NCBI GenBank assembly: GCA_028023455.1
Contig: JAQFVV010000002.1
Coordinates: 33,487,725-33,551,724, forward strand
Length of the DNA: 64,000 nt
Origin: Epiperipatus broadwayi
Lineage: Eukaryota; Onychophora; Udeonychophora; Euonychophora; Peripatidae
Reading direction: 5' to 3'
A program made the translations under genes and the position numbers. Of this stretch, positions 35,951 to 47,907 are shown in pieces (position 1 is the stretch's first letter; each line of letters begins with the position of its first letter). Under the pieces are notes generated by a model. It saw only the letters and a list, made by a program, of their open reading frames with translations, did no database searches and had not been told where the DNA came from.

Positions 35951-37725
35951 TACTTTAACCTGACCTGCTATGTGGCCGCTAGAGACGCTGTTTCTGTGTT
36001 TTCACACAGAACTTACAGGGTAGGTGCCTCGAAAGCAGATGACGCTTTTGCCTGCCGCTAGGTGGCGCTGTTCATCTTGCGTACGCCACAGGAACCTTCC
36101 ACAAGCTAGCCAGCAGCTTACATCGTCTGCTAGCAAAAACCTAGGTGGCGCTGATTGCCGTAAACACATCTCGCTTATGAGTCGTCTGCTATCAGAAACT
36201 ACCAAGATTCTAGCCCACTACGCGGCGCTGTTTCTCCACATTACACACGGTAAAAACAGCAACCTCTAAATGCCTCATTGCTAACGTTTATGAACATAGT
36301 ACTTAAAACATTCAGGGCCTATAATGTACAGGGGTGAATAATTTATAAAGTCATAACTATTTAAATATATGGTCAAACGTAATAATTTTACATTCTATTT
36401 CACCATTTCATGAATCGATGTATTTTTAAAGTATGACTTTGTAAAAAGCGATCTGTTTTTTTAATTATTTACTCTAAAAGTGGTTTTTTTTTTTTTTGTA
36501 AATAAAACAAAACATAATTTTCGGTCTGTGTTTTTTTTTTTTTTTTTAAAAAGCTAATTTTTTTTTCCTACAGCAGTATATCGTTCAAAAATGTATTATT
36601 TTAAAAGATTATTGTTTGTAAAACTTTTTTTTTTTACACTTTCAATTAATATTTTCAATAAATTTTAAAGTAATATAAATTATATTTCGGTTTATAGATT
36701 ACTATTTCGAAAAATAAAGTGTTATTTGCGTGCTGGGTATACCGTGTGCTTGTTACTCGCAAGCAATAATTCGAAGATCTGTTTATCAAAACTTCCTCTC
36801 ACAATAATATTAAAGGCATAAATATTTATTGAAATTGTATTTAAAATTTTAGAATCATTTTAATAACTAAAAATGTCATATACTCACAAGGAAATTTCAA
36901 AATAATAGGTTTAATAAGTACCGTATGAGAAAAGTAAGATATTATACAGAGTCAGAAAAAAAAAGATTTAGAGCAAAATATATATACATTTAATATCTTT
37001 ATTGATGGTTGGAATTTAAAAAGTTTCTTTCAAAACTGATGCTCATGTTAGGCTTGTATACTGTTAAAATTAAAACTATTAGTCCTCATAAATAATTTGG
37101 AAGACATTGCCTGTCAAAATTGGATGATCATTGAAAATTATATATGATCTTAATAGCCTAAAATTCAGAAGCCTGATAGTACTGTCTTTGCCAGTGCACT
37201 GTTTCTTTCTTTCATTATTGATACATAAGTAAGAACAGGTAAAACACATTTATTAAAAATCTTCCTTTACAGACACGTAGATATATTTCCTTTTAGTATC
37301 AAGTTATTTCTATTAAAAGCACTCCAACCAAGTTTAATCCTATGATTAATTTCATCCATTATGTTTCCATCTGTATTAATAATCTGACCAAGGTGTTTGT
37401 AACTGTTAACTTCTTCTAACTCATCATAATCAATCTTTATTTTCATATTTTGAGAAAATCCATTAAACATTACTTTAGTCTTTTAACATTTATCTTTAGT
37501 CCTACTTTCATCTGATAACTCCTGCAACATTTCCTGCAGCTCTGAAGCATAAGTTGCAAAAACAACTACATCATCTGCAAAATTTAAATGACTTAAATAA
37601 TCTCTATTTACTTTCACTCGTTTAGCTTCCCATTTTAATCCACAAAATATTTCTTGCAGCACTGCTGTAAAAAGTTTTGGAGATATGGAGTCACATTGTC
37701 TTACACCCTTCTCAATGTTGACTTT
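35951..37725 (-). mobile_element. 5'-truncated RTE LINE with non-canonical 3' tail (copy 1)
   Basis: On the - strand, 37725-37224 is RTE coding sequence. It includes the RT motif B region (near 37700), decayed motif C, then DYDELEEVNSYKHLGQIINT and MDEINHRIKLGWSAF. At VLPVLTY it stops matching the normal RTE C-terminus (28553-29095) and continues into a 1.27-kb sequence, the tail, that ends at 35951. Copy 2 (on the + strand) has the same junction and the same end with few differences. Shared 3' end and different 5' extents are what LINE retrotransposition with 5' truncation gives. No clear target duplication was found. Confidence 0.7.
35976..36230 (+). promoter_or_regulatory. Four CTCF-like motifs in the RTE tail, copy 1
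   Basis: CCGCTAGAGACGCTG (35976), CCGCTAGGTGGCGCTG (36055), AACCTAGGTGGCGCTG (36138) and CCACTACGCGGCGCTG (36215) are spaced 77-83 bp apart on the + strand. They resemble the CTCF consensus CCNCNAGRKGGCGC, best at the second and third sites. The 67- and 81-residue frames here (36002-36269) are read-throughs of this G+C-rich stretch and are not genes. Binding is inference. Confidence 0.45.
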
Positions 37726-37855
37726 AATAATCTTTGTTAAAAAATAAATTTACTGATAAAGATTTCATAAGAGTTTTCCAATCAGCTTCTAAAAGCTTAT
37801 AACTACATCCTCTAATTCATTCCCAGACAGAATTATTTAGACTGCAAGTGAGACT
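37726..37855. other. Short unassigned segment between RTE tail copy and PLE
   Basis: Lies between the 5' truncation point of RTE copy 1 and the first recognisable PLE sequence; no signal. Confidence 0.3.
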
Positions 37856-39790
37856 TTGTTAAGAGAAAGCAAAATTACGCTGGAAAATGAGACACCAACA
37901 ATACAAATCTAATATCACTTATGTTGAGAGAAAAATCTATTAAATCTTAAACTAGACAAATCTATAAGCATTCTTCCTGCTAGCAAGAGCAATGTAACAT
38001 TTGTAAATGGATAATAGTAATTATGATACAATAAGAGCTTCTCCCAACAGACTAAAAGTCCCATACTAGCTATGAATCACAACTGTAAATATTATTCAGA
38101 AAGCATCCCTGATCACAGCTATTTCAATGATTCAGAAAAAATTAGATTGACATATTTTGGCAAAAATTCCAACATCTTTGTGGTCATCTAAAACCAATAA
38201 AGGCCAGGTTCCATTAAGATCTATTGTTAATTCTGAAAACTCACTATATCAAAAATTCTAATGTTCTTAGTCCTTTGGCATACAAGACACAGTTCTGTGT
38301 TAAGAGATTCTAAGAAAATTGTAGAATTAATCAACATGAAAAGTGAAAGAACTGACATATTGGTAAATTTTAATGTGAAAAACTTAATCACAAAAGTACT
38401 CTGTGATGAAGTATTATCTAATGTAAAAAAAAGATTAAATAACAATAGTAGTGTAAAAACCAGAATAATTCTTCCAATTGATAGTTTAATTACACTTAAC
38501 ATTCTGCACAGCATACTATTATTATATACTATAGAATTCTTCCAACAAAATCAAAAGATGCTTTTTGATTCCTTATTGCTATCTCTGATCAGCAATATTT
38601 ACATGGAAGAACTTGAAACTACAACCATAAATAAAATTCTATCTACAATTAAAGTCTGGCTTTTCTATGACCATGTGGTAAAGCATTACTACAAACATTC
38701 TGGATACTATCAATAATTATGTTCTTTTAATTAAATTCACAATAGAATTAAAACAAGAACAGACACTACAGTTCTTAATTTTCTTTTGACAAGATTCCCT
38801 CATAGCAAAATCAAAATTACAATCAACAGAAAACTCACACACTCTAATCAGAATAAAAATTCTTATTCAGAAACCAATAACTTGGAAAAAGAAAAATCAT
38901 ATAGCATAAACTCTCATGAAAAATACTTATCCATCAGCTATCATTATGAAATAGCCAACGAAAAGAAACACCATAAGAAAAAACAATTATAGGTATTAAA
39001 GCGTATCCATAGATATTAGTAATTGCAGCTAAACTGAAGAAAATCTGTGATCAGTATATTAAGATTCCTTTCCAAAGTCATAAGTGCCCTATGAAAAAGT
39101 CTAACTTCTATAAAACACAAACTGCAAATATTGAAACACAAAAACTGCATCTATGAAATACCATGTGAATATGGAAGAACATATATGGCTGAAATCATCA
39201 GACTCATTTCAAAATACATAATTAAAAGAGCAAAAAGTAATGATTAAAAAGAAAAACCAAATGCACCTAAAATACATTGGACAAGAAAAATAACGGGCAG
39301 AAAGTAAAAAGTAAAATTTGTATAAACCATTCACATTTATAGTAGATAACTTTATAAATCAGTCTAATGTAAATAATTCATAATATTTCAAAACTACTTA
39401 TTAACCTTGTCCTTAAAAAAACTGGAGAAACCAAGAGAATCGTCATAGATAAATATATAAAATTTCTAGTGACTTGATTTTTCAGAATAGCCTAATTAGT
39501 AAGAGCAAGCATTATCTTAAATTCACAAAACTAAAAATTGAAGGTTCAATTTCCATGCTAGTACTGTCACTGGTAAGGCCAGCAAAAAAAAACAAACAGC
39601 ACTTAAAATGTTGTAATAAATTAATCTGTATGCTTTGCTAACAGTTGAATGTATTTAAAAGTTTAAATAAAGTTTGATATCTTTTAAAAATATTTCATAA
39701 TTAATAACAGATGATGGAAATAGTTCAATATATAATTACAGGTAAAATCCCTATCATCACAAATTTTCAATAAACATGTCCTGTTTTCAA
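37856..39790 (+). pseudogene. Decayed Penelope-like element
   Basis: Broken frames run in PLE order. An N-terminal ISILPASKSN-like word (about 37970) precedes the RT region, which reads LVLWHTRHSSVLRDSKKIVELIN then TDILVNFNVKNLITKVLCDEV (38261-38716), with NIYMEELETTTINKI later. Then comes a KIKITINRKLTH word (38800) and a decayed GIY-YIG start NCIYEIPCEYGRTYMAE (about 39140). The tail has a tRNA-like relic with TGCTAGTACTGTCACTGGT (39558), as in the young PLE, and ends GATGATGGAAATAGTTCAAT (39711), again shared. The RT catalytic YVDD is lost and stops are many. Unlike the 58-kb copy it has no inverted arm. Confidence 0.8.
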
Positions 39791-41760
39791 GTCAATATGT
39801 ATAATGCTTGGGACTGTTTTTGTTTCTCCAGAATAGTCTAAAGACTTATTTGAATTGAAATACCTATTGTAGTAAGGAATTTGACTGCAATGGTATGTTG
39901 ACTAGATATTTTGAGGTTTTATTAATCAACTATCTGGCTGGGGGATTTAACTATTAATGGGATGTTGTTTATACACGTATATCATATTTTGAAATTCTGG
40001 AAAAGCTAAAATCGGTAACTTTTCCTAAATTCATTTATTTTTGTTTTTATAGAATATTTGCTTATCAATAGTTGTTCTTTATTAAAATTAAAACTGCAAA
40101 ATTTTTATATGTTCATTCATCACCTGTGTTATTCACCTCCAAATCATAAGTCTTTGACTTAGTAAATGAGACTTATGCAAAGCATTACAATCAGAATGAC
40201 ATTGCTTTGGGTGAGATGAAAATCTATCAGAAGATAAGTCTGTTTTATAGCAGTCAAGATAATTTCAGGTCTAATGATGTATATTAAAATCACTGTTATT
40301 AAAAAGCTAGTAATTATATTTGAGTTGACTGAATGCCAGCCCATTGATTCTCCCTCCCCCAACACACACACAAACATTAATTTCTAGAATATTTAGCACT
40401 GCACATCGTGCTCTTGATTGAATGTCTCCAGTAGTTAAGTGACCAAATTTATACTTAAATAAAATTGGAGTGAATAAGGCATGGGCATTCACTATTTCAT
40501 CCTAGCTCAGATTAATAAAAAATGATCAATGGTCAAAGGTTTTCTTTGTCTGTTTTCTTTTTTTCTCCTGAAAATTTTTTAAAATTATTTGTTCCCTAAT
40601 TGTTTTTAATTAAGATATGAGCATTGAAAGTCAGAAATCCAATGTGCACAGTAATTGTTTTTACTATAAAGTGCTATTAAAATGGTTTAGTATCTTTGGA
40701 CTTCTCCATAGAATTTCATTTATAACTTGTACTGCAGCCACACCTTAATTTTGTGACTGGGCAATTATGTAGCCTACAACTATTGTAACTATCCAATTTT
40801 TGTATTCTTGAATCTAAATTATTTGACTAATCTCATAAAAATAAAAATTACAAACATTCTCATTTTGCATTAGGGAAGGGGGAAGCATAATTTGTGATTC
40901 ATTTTAAAGATAATAATATACAAAATAAAACTCTAATTTCATTCATATCTAATTATGTACCAATAAAAGCTAAATACCTAAACATTTAATAACCTCTTAA
41001 TTCTTATGATATTTAAGATAATTTAGAGTTGAACCTAACAATATGAAAAATTAGGTAAAAATATTATTCATTAGTAACTCTTTTGTCTTACTTTCAAATA
41101 ATTCAAATTAATGATATGAAAAAAGATATAAAAAGTATCTTTCATATTAGGAACAAAGAAATTATAATTCTTTAATATACCACTCAAAAGAAAATTACTT
41201 CTTATATTTATTAATTATAAAGCACCCATTACATTAAATATTAGAAATATACTTCAAATAATATATATAAACATGCTTTATAAAAATGTTTTCAATTTAA
41301 TAATTCAAGGAAATTACTTTAATATGTTGACTTTCCCAGTATCATTATCTAATCTAATTGTTGCTGTTGCATTTTTATAAATATTCTTTAAAATATGACA
41401 ATATCTTGGATCTATACCTGAATGATATCTCTAGAATTGTCATTATGATGTATTATAGCATTTTCCGGTAGATTTCAACAATTATTAACTTATGACATTG
41501 TGATCAAACAGAAAACAGTGGCAAACTTAAAGGAGATAATAAATATACTTGAATTTATTTACTGGTTAGAATCTCTACAGATTTTCTAATATAATGTTTG
41601 TGAGTAGTTAGGTGGTTTAATGAATCTATAAATGAATTTCTAAATAGAAAAATTTTAATATATATCACCCAACAGAGACACTTAAATATTTACCAATTTC
41701 ACAATATCAACTAATAAACTATAATTTACTTTGATTAATCATTAAGATTTGATTTAATGC
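39791..41760. other. AT-rich DNA, no supported gene
   Basis: Two overlapping - strand frames at 40159-40492 are unremarkable. A short CA run lies at 40360. Nothing else is recognised. Confidence 0.35.
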
Positions 41761-41764
41761 AAGA

Positions 41765-42250
41765 AATTGTCTTCACTCAGGAGGTTACAAATTTCTTGTC
41801 ATCTTATTAATTGAAAGGAAACCCTTTGATTCCTCTTGGAGGCCTTAAAGAAACTGACCAAGGCAAATTCTTAATGTCATCTCCATACATTCTTGTCATT
41901 GCAGCTGTTATTACTATGTGATTATTCATATAGTATATAAACATGGATGGGCTGCTCACCAACAGATTAGCCAGCATGACGAGGTTATTGGATTTTTACC
42001 TCTGAGATTAAGATCAAAAAACACCATGGACTTTCTTCTCAGTTGCCTGATAAGGCAGAATGAATGCTTGTGTAAATGATATTTTTCCAATATATATACA
42101 ATTATGACAGACAAAAATAAATCATGGCCCTTATTCCCAGGAGACTGTAAAATCACCAACCAAGGCAGCGGTTGGTGGCCGAAGGCAGAGGCTGCTCAGA
42201 ACCCCTGATTGTGGACACAGGCTGCCATTTGATGATGCCTTTTTTTATTT
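41765..42250 (+). mobile_element. RTE LINE 5' untranslated region (copy 2)
   Basis: Patchy similarity to 62310-62540, which also precedes RTE coding sequence: AACATGGATGG, TTGCCTGA followed by GGCAGAAT, and ATTATGACAGA with AAATCATGGC. It is less AT-rich toward its 3' end (GCAGCGGTTGGTGGCC). The exact 5' end is uncertain. Confidence 0.5.
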
Positions 42251-44974
42251 AGGTACTTACAACAGCAGATCACTTTCAAGTGAAGAAAGATTGCAAGAGT
42301 TAGAAGAAAAACTGTCTTATATTAAATGGGATATTATTGGACTTTGTGAAGTTAGAAGAAAAGGCGAAGAGACAATTGTTTTAAAAAGTGAACATGTACT
42401 CTATTATAGACACAAATATTGGAAATACAAGTGGAGTAGTATTCATTATAAATAAAAAGTTAAAGAACAACATTGTGGAGATTGATGGTGTATCGGACAG
42501 AGTGGCAAGATTAGTTATACAACTTAATAGCAGATACCAAATGCAGATAATTCAGGTTTATGCCCCAACAAGTTTTCAAAGTGATGAAGTAGTAGAAGAT
42601 TTTTATATGGATGCACAAAAGGCTTTTGATCAGAGTTAACAATATTTTAAAATTGTTATGGGAGACTTTAATGCTAGAATTGGTAAACAAATGAAAGATG
42701 AAAGTGCTGGCGGTAATTTTGGTCATGGTAATAGAAATGAGAGAGGACAGAGACTTGTGGGGTTTGCAGGAAAAGGTAAACTTTATATTATGAATTATTT
42801 TGAGAAAAATGTTAAAAGGAAATGGACATGGAAGCATCCAAATGAAAGTACAGCAGAATTGGATTATATTTTGACTAACAGGAAATACATATTTCAAGAT
42901 TGTAATGTTCTTAATAAATTTAACAGAGGAAGTGATCATCGGTTAGTAAGATGTGAAATACATGTTAATGCAAAACTAGAGAGACAAAAATTATTAAGAA
43001 AAACAATATTTACAGTTGATATTCCTAATTTTCAGAAACATTCTAATGAATTTAAAATAGAACTTACAAATAGGTTTCAAGTATTAGTAGATTTTGAACA
43101 TGATTCAAATTTGAATGAAATTAATATGAAAACAACAGATATACTTTTAAAAACTGCAACAGCACTTGATCAATAAAATTTCTACTGAGACTAGAGAATT
43201 TATGAAGAAAAGAAAGAATATGAAGATAGACAAAAATGATGCGTTAAAAAGAATTGAATATCTCAAATTTTGTAAAATGATGCAGAAAAAATTTGAAAAT
43301 GATATAAGTATAACTGTGAACTAGCAAGGAAAGCAGCAGAAGGGAATGAAAGTCTCAAAAGTGTAAAACAACATTTTGGTATTGGTAGGAAATTCATATC
43401 TGCAATAAAAAAAAAAGCTGGAATTATTACTAAAAAGAGAGATGACATCATGAAATGGATAGAATACTTTTATAAAGAATTATATAGTAATAAAGAACAA
43501 ATACCTCCTATATCTATGACATCTTCTGAATTACCCAGAATTTTAAATGAAGAAGTGAGACATGCAATTAAATATATGAAGAAAGAAAAGATTCCAGATG
43601 ATAGTAGAATTATAATTGATATATTTAAAGAAGCAGGGGAAAAAATAGAATTTTTTTTAGCAATGTTATATACCAAATGTCTAAATGATAAAGATGTACC
43701 AGATGATTGGAAGAATGCAGTATTAATATTAATATTTAAAAAAGGTGATAAAGAGGATATTAGAAATTACAGACCTATCAGCCTTTTATCAGTTACATAC
43801 AAATTTTTTACCAAGATAGTTACAACTCGTCTACAGAGAACATTGGATTTCCCCCAACCAAGAGAACAAGCTGGATTTAAAAGTGGTTTTAGTACAGGAG
43901 ATCATATCCAGGTATTGAGAGAAGTTATAGAAAGGACAAATGAATATGAGTTGCCATTATGTTTTGGATTTGTAGACTATGAAAAGGCATTTGAATCTAT
44001 AAACTTTTCTTCAGTGATTAAAGCATTGAATCATCAAGGTATAGGCCCAAGATATTGTCAAATTTTAAAGAATATTTATGCAACAGCAACAATTAGATTA
44101 GATAATGATACTGGAAAAGTCAACATTGAGAAGAGTGTAAGACAGGGTGACTCCATATCTCCAAAACTTTTTTTACAGCAGTGCTGCAAGAAATATTTTG
44201 TGGATTAAAATGGGAAGCTAAAGGAGTGAAAGTAAATGGAGATTATTTAAGTCATTTAGATTTTGCAGATGATTACGCTTCAGAGCTGCAGGAAATGTTT
44301 TGCAGGAGTTATCAGATGAAAGTAGGACTAAAGATAAATGTTAAAAGACTAAAGTAATGTTTAATGGATTTTCTTAAAATATGAAAATAAAGATTGATTA
44401 TGATGAGTTAGAATAAATTAACAGTTACAAACACCTTGGTCAGATTATTAATACAGATGGAAACATAATGGATGAAATTAATCATAGAATTAAACTTGGT
44501 TGGAGTGCTTTTGGTAGAAATAACTTGATACTAAAAGGAAATATACCTATGTGTTTGCTCAAAATATGAAAATAAAGATTGATTATGATGAGTTAGAAGA
44601 AGTTAACAGTTACAAACACCTTGGTCAGATTATTAATACAGATGGAAACATAATGGATGAAATTAATCATAGAATTAAACTTGGTTGGAGTGCTTTTCGT
44701 AGAAATAACTTGATACTAAAAGGAAATATACCTATGTGTTTGCTCAAAATATGAAAATAAAGATTGATTATGATGAGTTAGAAGAAGTTAACAGTTACAA
44801 ACACCTTGGTCATATTATTAATACAGATGGAAACATAATGGATGAAATTAATCATAGGATTAAACTTGGTTGGAGTGCTTTTAATAGAAATAACTTGATA
44901 CTAAAAGGAAATATATCTACGTGTCTGTAAAGGAAGATTTTTAATAAATGTGTTTTACCTGTTCTTACTTATGT
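42251..44974 (+). pseudogene. RTE LINE coding region (copy 2), APE endonuclease plus RT
   Basis: The frames read in order through the whole protein with frameshifts. APE endonuclease: GTYNSRSLSSEERL (42251), DIIGLCEVRRKG (42330), QVYAPT (42555), MGDFNARIG (42658), STAELDYILTNRK (42846) and GSDHRLVRCE (42930). A linker with stops follows. The RT frame is 43450-44208: NYRPISLLS (43766), QAGFKSGFST (43870), motif A FVDYEKAFES (43969) and motif B RQGDSISPKLF (44138). Motif C survives as LDFADD (44258). A 185-bp segment is then present three times (44381-44935). The normal C-terminal end is missing; at VLPVLTY (44960-44974) it joins the 1.27-kb tail. The combination of EN and RT words is that of RTE-clade LINEs (often annotated as craniofacial development protein 2-like). 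Stops near 42455 and 42637 and frame losses after 43175 and 44208 make it inactive. Confidence 0.85.
44381..44935 (+). repeat. 185-bp head-to-tail triplication inside RTE copy 2
   Basis: ATGAAAATAAAGATTGATTA begins copies at 44381, 44566 and 44751, an exact 185-bp period. Each encodes MKIKIDYDELEE to LILKGNI; 185 is not a multiple of 3, so each junction shifts the frame. Copy 1 on the other strand has one unit only, so the expansion happened in this copy or its line of descent. Confidence 0.85.
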
Positions 44975-46243
44975 ATCAATAATGAAAGAAAGAAACAGTG
45001 CACTGGCAAAGACAGTACTATCAGGCTTCTGAATTTTAGGCTATTAAGATCATATATAATTTTCAATGATCATCCAATTTTGACAGGCAATGTCTTCCAA
45101 ATTATTTATGAGGACTAATAGTTTTAATTTTAACAGTATACAAGCCTAACACGAGCATCAATTTTGAAAGAAACTTTTTAAATTCCAACCATCAATAAAG
45201 ATATTAAATGTATATATATTTTGCTCTAAATCTTTTTTTTTCTGACTCTTTATAATATCTTACTTTTCTCATACGGTACTTATTAAAGCTATTATTTTGA
45301 AATTTCCTTGTGAGTATATGACATTTTTAGTTATTAAAATGATTCTAAAATTTTAAATACAATTGCAATAAATATTTATGCTTTTAATATTATTGTGAGA
45401 GGAAGTTTTGATAAACAGATCTTCGAATTATTGCTTGCGAGTAACAAGCACACAGTATACCCAGCACGCAAATAACACTTTATTTTTCGAAATAGTAATC
45501 TATAAACCGAAATATAATTTATATTACTTTAAAATTTATTGAAAATATTAATTGAAAGTGTAAAAAAAAAAAAGTTTTACAAACAATAATCTTTTAAAAT
45601 AATACATTTTTGAAAGATATACTATAGGAAAAAAAATTACCTTTTTTTAAAAAAAAAAAAAAACACAGACCGAAAATTAAGTTTTGTTTTATTTAAAAAA
45701 AAAAAAAAAACCAGTTTTAGAGTAAATAATTAAAAAAACAGATCGCTTTTTACAAAGTCATACTTTAAAAATACATCGATTCATGAAATGGTGAAATAGA
45801 ATGTAAAATTATTACGTTTGACCATATATTTAAATAGTTATGACTTTATAAATTATTCACCCCTGTACATTATAGGCCCTGAATGTTTTAAGTACTATGT
45901 TCATAAATGTTAGCAATGAGGCATTTAGAGGTTGCTGTTTTTACCATGTGTAACGTGGAGAAACAGCGCCGCTAGTGGGCTAGAATCTTGGTAGTTTCTG
46001 ATAGCAGACGACACATAAGCGAGATGTGTTTACGGCAATCAGCGCCACCTAGGTTCTTGCTAGCAGACGATGTAAGCTGCCGGCTAGCTTGTGGAAGGTT
46101 CCTGTGGTGTACGCAAGGTAAACAGCACCACCTAGCGGCAGAAAAAAGCGTCATCTGCTTTCAAGGCCCCTACCCTGTATGTTCTGTGTAAAAACATAGA
46201 AACAGCGCCTCTAGCGGCCACATAGCAGGTCAGGTTAAAGTAC
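44975..46243 (+). mobile_element. Non-canonical 1.27-kb 3' tail of RTE copy 2
   Basis: The tail is the near-identical reverse of 35951-37223. It is AT-rich with long A and T runs (45230, 45560, 45640-45660, 45695) and ends in a G+C-rich 290-bp block. There is no coding capacity. It replaces the last roughly 130 residues of the RTE protein and the usual short TGAT-tailed 3' end. Confidence 0.75.
45964..46218 (-). promoter_or_regulatory. Four CTCF-like motifs in the RTE tail, copy 2
   Basis: The reverse of the copy 1 array: CAGCGCCGCTAGTGGG (45964), CAGCGCCACCTAGGTT (46040), CAGCACCACCTAGCGG (46123) and CAGCGCCTCTAGCGGC (46203). All point toward the array at 36 kb. The open frames here (45972-46191) are by-products. 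Confidence 0.45.
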
Positions 46244-47027
46244 TGAATTTATTTTTAGTCCCATAGAAGTTTTCATTCAGATTATATTTATGTATAAAGA
46301 AAGTAATTTTCAGACAGAACCTTTCCAAATAATAAAGTATAATTATTATTCAGTGACTATAAAATGTTTTTATTCTGTACATATATTATTGAAAAGGTTT
46401 ATAGTGATAAAATGTACAAAAAATAACCTTTGAAACACTTTAAACCAGTTTCTTGAAGTAGATATCAAAGTGTAATTTGATGGTATTTTTAATTTGTAAA
46501 AAAGGCAAAATCCAAACCACTTTCTTGGCTCCTAGATTTATATATAGCATCTTTGATTTAAGAATTATCTTAATAATTAATGTTTAAAACTAGAATGTGC
46601 CAGACGGTTACCAGCCTTACAATATGGATCAACACTTTGATTACTTTTTAGATTATAATAATACCAAAAATTGAATAATGAAATGCAGCAGACCCCAATA
46701 TGCAGCCGATATTTTTAACATCTTAAAAGGTAGAATATTTCATTATAGTAATATAACTATTTTAACAAAATGAACTATTCCGTCATACGAAAACGAGGCA
46801 ATAGAAAAATTTCATCTAACAATGTTCTAATATTCTGAAAATATAATGGTAAGATCAAAAAACCAGTTGTTATATCCTTTAGCTTGCTGAATGGAATCAA
46901 CTATCATAAAGGCACATTCACTTCCTTAAATTCTTTCTATTGCTGTGTTGGTATCCAGTCCATTGCATGAAAGATATGCTATTGTCATCCATCTTTTTAT
47001 GTGGCCATACCGACCATATGGTTTTCA
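46244..47027. other. AT-rich DNA, no gene seen
   Basis: No repeat or coding signal. Confidence 0.35.
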
Positions 47028-47135
47028 CACTACATCAGTGTTTTTCAACTTTTTCTTTTGTTTTACAATTCTCATTCAATAACAGAAATATCAAGTTTTA
47101 ACAGACCATTTGTAATGTTTTAGATTTCTTCTTAT

Positions 47136-47594
47136 GCTTAATATAATTATTAAACAGGCAAAAACTCCATATAGTAGTGCCATCTTGTGCTAACCAGAGT
47201 AATCAATAGATGCCAAAAGGCTTGTGCATAAAATCCCTATCTAGTGCCTACTCATCCAATATCCCCAGACTAGTTTCTAGCTTGAGGCTTTGGTCAGTGA
47301 GAAGCCTTGGATCTGAGAGCGCAGTGCTTTCAGATCCAAGGCTCCTCACTGACGAAAGCACAAGCCAGAAACTAGTCTGGGGACATTGGATGAGTAGGCA
47401 CAGCTAGAAACTAGTCTGGGGATATTGGATGAGTAGGCACTAGATAGGGATTTTATGCACAAGCCTTTTTGGCATCTATTGATTACTCTGGTTAGCACAA
47501 GGTGGCACTACTACATGGAGAGTTTTTGCCTGTTTACTAACATGTGCTAGCATGTGATGGTGATCATGTGATGTTTAGTGGCTTAATATAATTA
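47136..47594. repeat. Family B element with 14-bp target duplication
   Basis: GCTTAATATAATTA occurs at 47136-47149 and 47581-47594. The insert (47150-47580) has an inverted and a direct unit, with GTTAGCACAAGGTGGC-type ends. A fragment of the hammerhead 3' half is repeated at 47402-47440. The left end is TTAAACAGGCAAAAACTCC and the right end CATGTGATGTTTAGTG. Confidence 0.8.
47256..47389. ncRNA. Two opposed hammerhead motifs, family B
   Basis: On the - strand (47256-47310) the box is CUGACCA, with an altered stem II. On the + strand (47336-47389) CUGACGA and GAAACUAGUC are intact and stem I pairs CUCCUCA with UGGGGA, but stem II has lost a base. Confidence 0.5.
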
Positions 47595-47907
47595 CAATAT
47601 TTTTTTGTTTAAAATACCATAAAGTTATGAAATAAAATTCTGAGATAAAAATATTTTATCTTATAAGATCTGTAAACAATTACATAACTACAACTGCAAA
47701 ATAATTTCAAGTTTTATATACTACTAAAATATAGAGGTAGAATTGTATGTTCTTTCAAGCTACTGTTTTTTGGTAATAGAAACCCCAGGGCAAATTACTG
47801 TTGACCAACACTAATGTTATTGGCAATTCGGGAAAATACTGTTGCCAACAAATCAACTAAAATTATGTACATAAATAATATTTATGCATTTTGATACCCT
47901 TTTAATT

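Larger units (their letters stand above)
47028..47812. mobile_element. Possible hAT relic holding a family B insertion
   Basis: CAGTGTTTTTCAACTTTTTC at 47036 and CTGTTGACCAACACTA near 47797 resemble inverted hAT ends. No 8-bp duplication is clear, so the call is weak. Family B sits inside at 47150-47580. Confidence 0.3.

Noticed and set aside
36002-36269. Overlapping open frames on both strands, repeated at 45972-46191, looking like a conserved small protein
   Set aside because: They lie in the G+C-rich non-coding LINE tail, are open on both strands, and the repetition follows from duplication of the tail.
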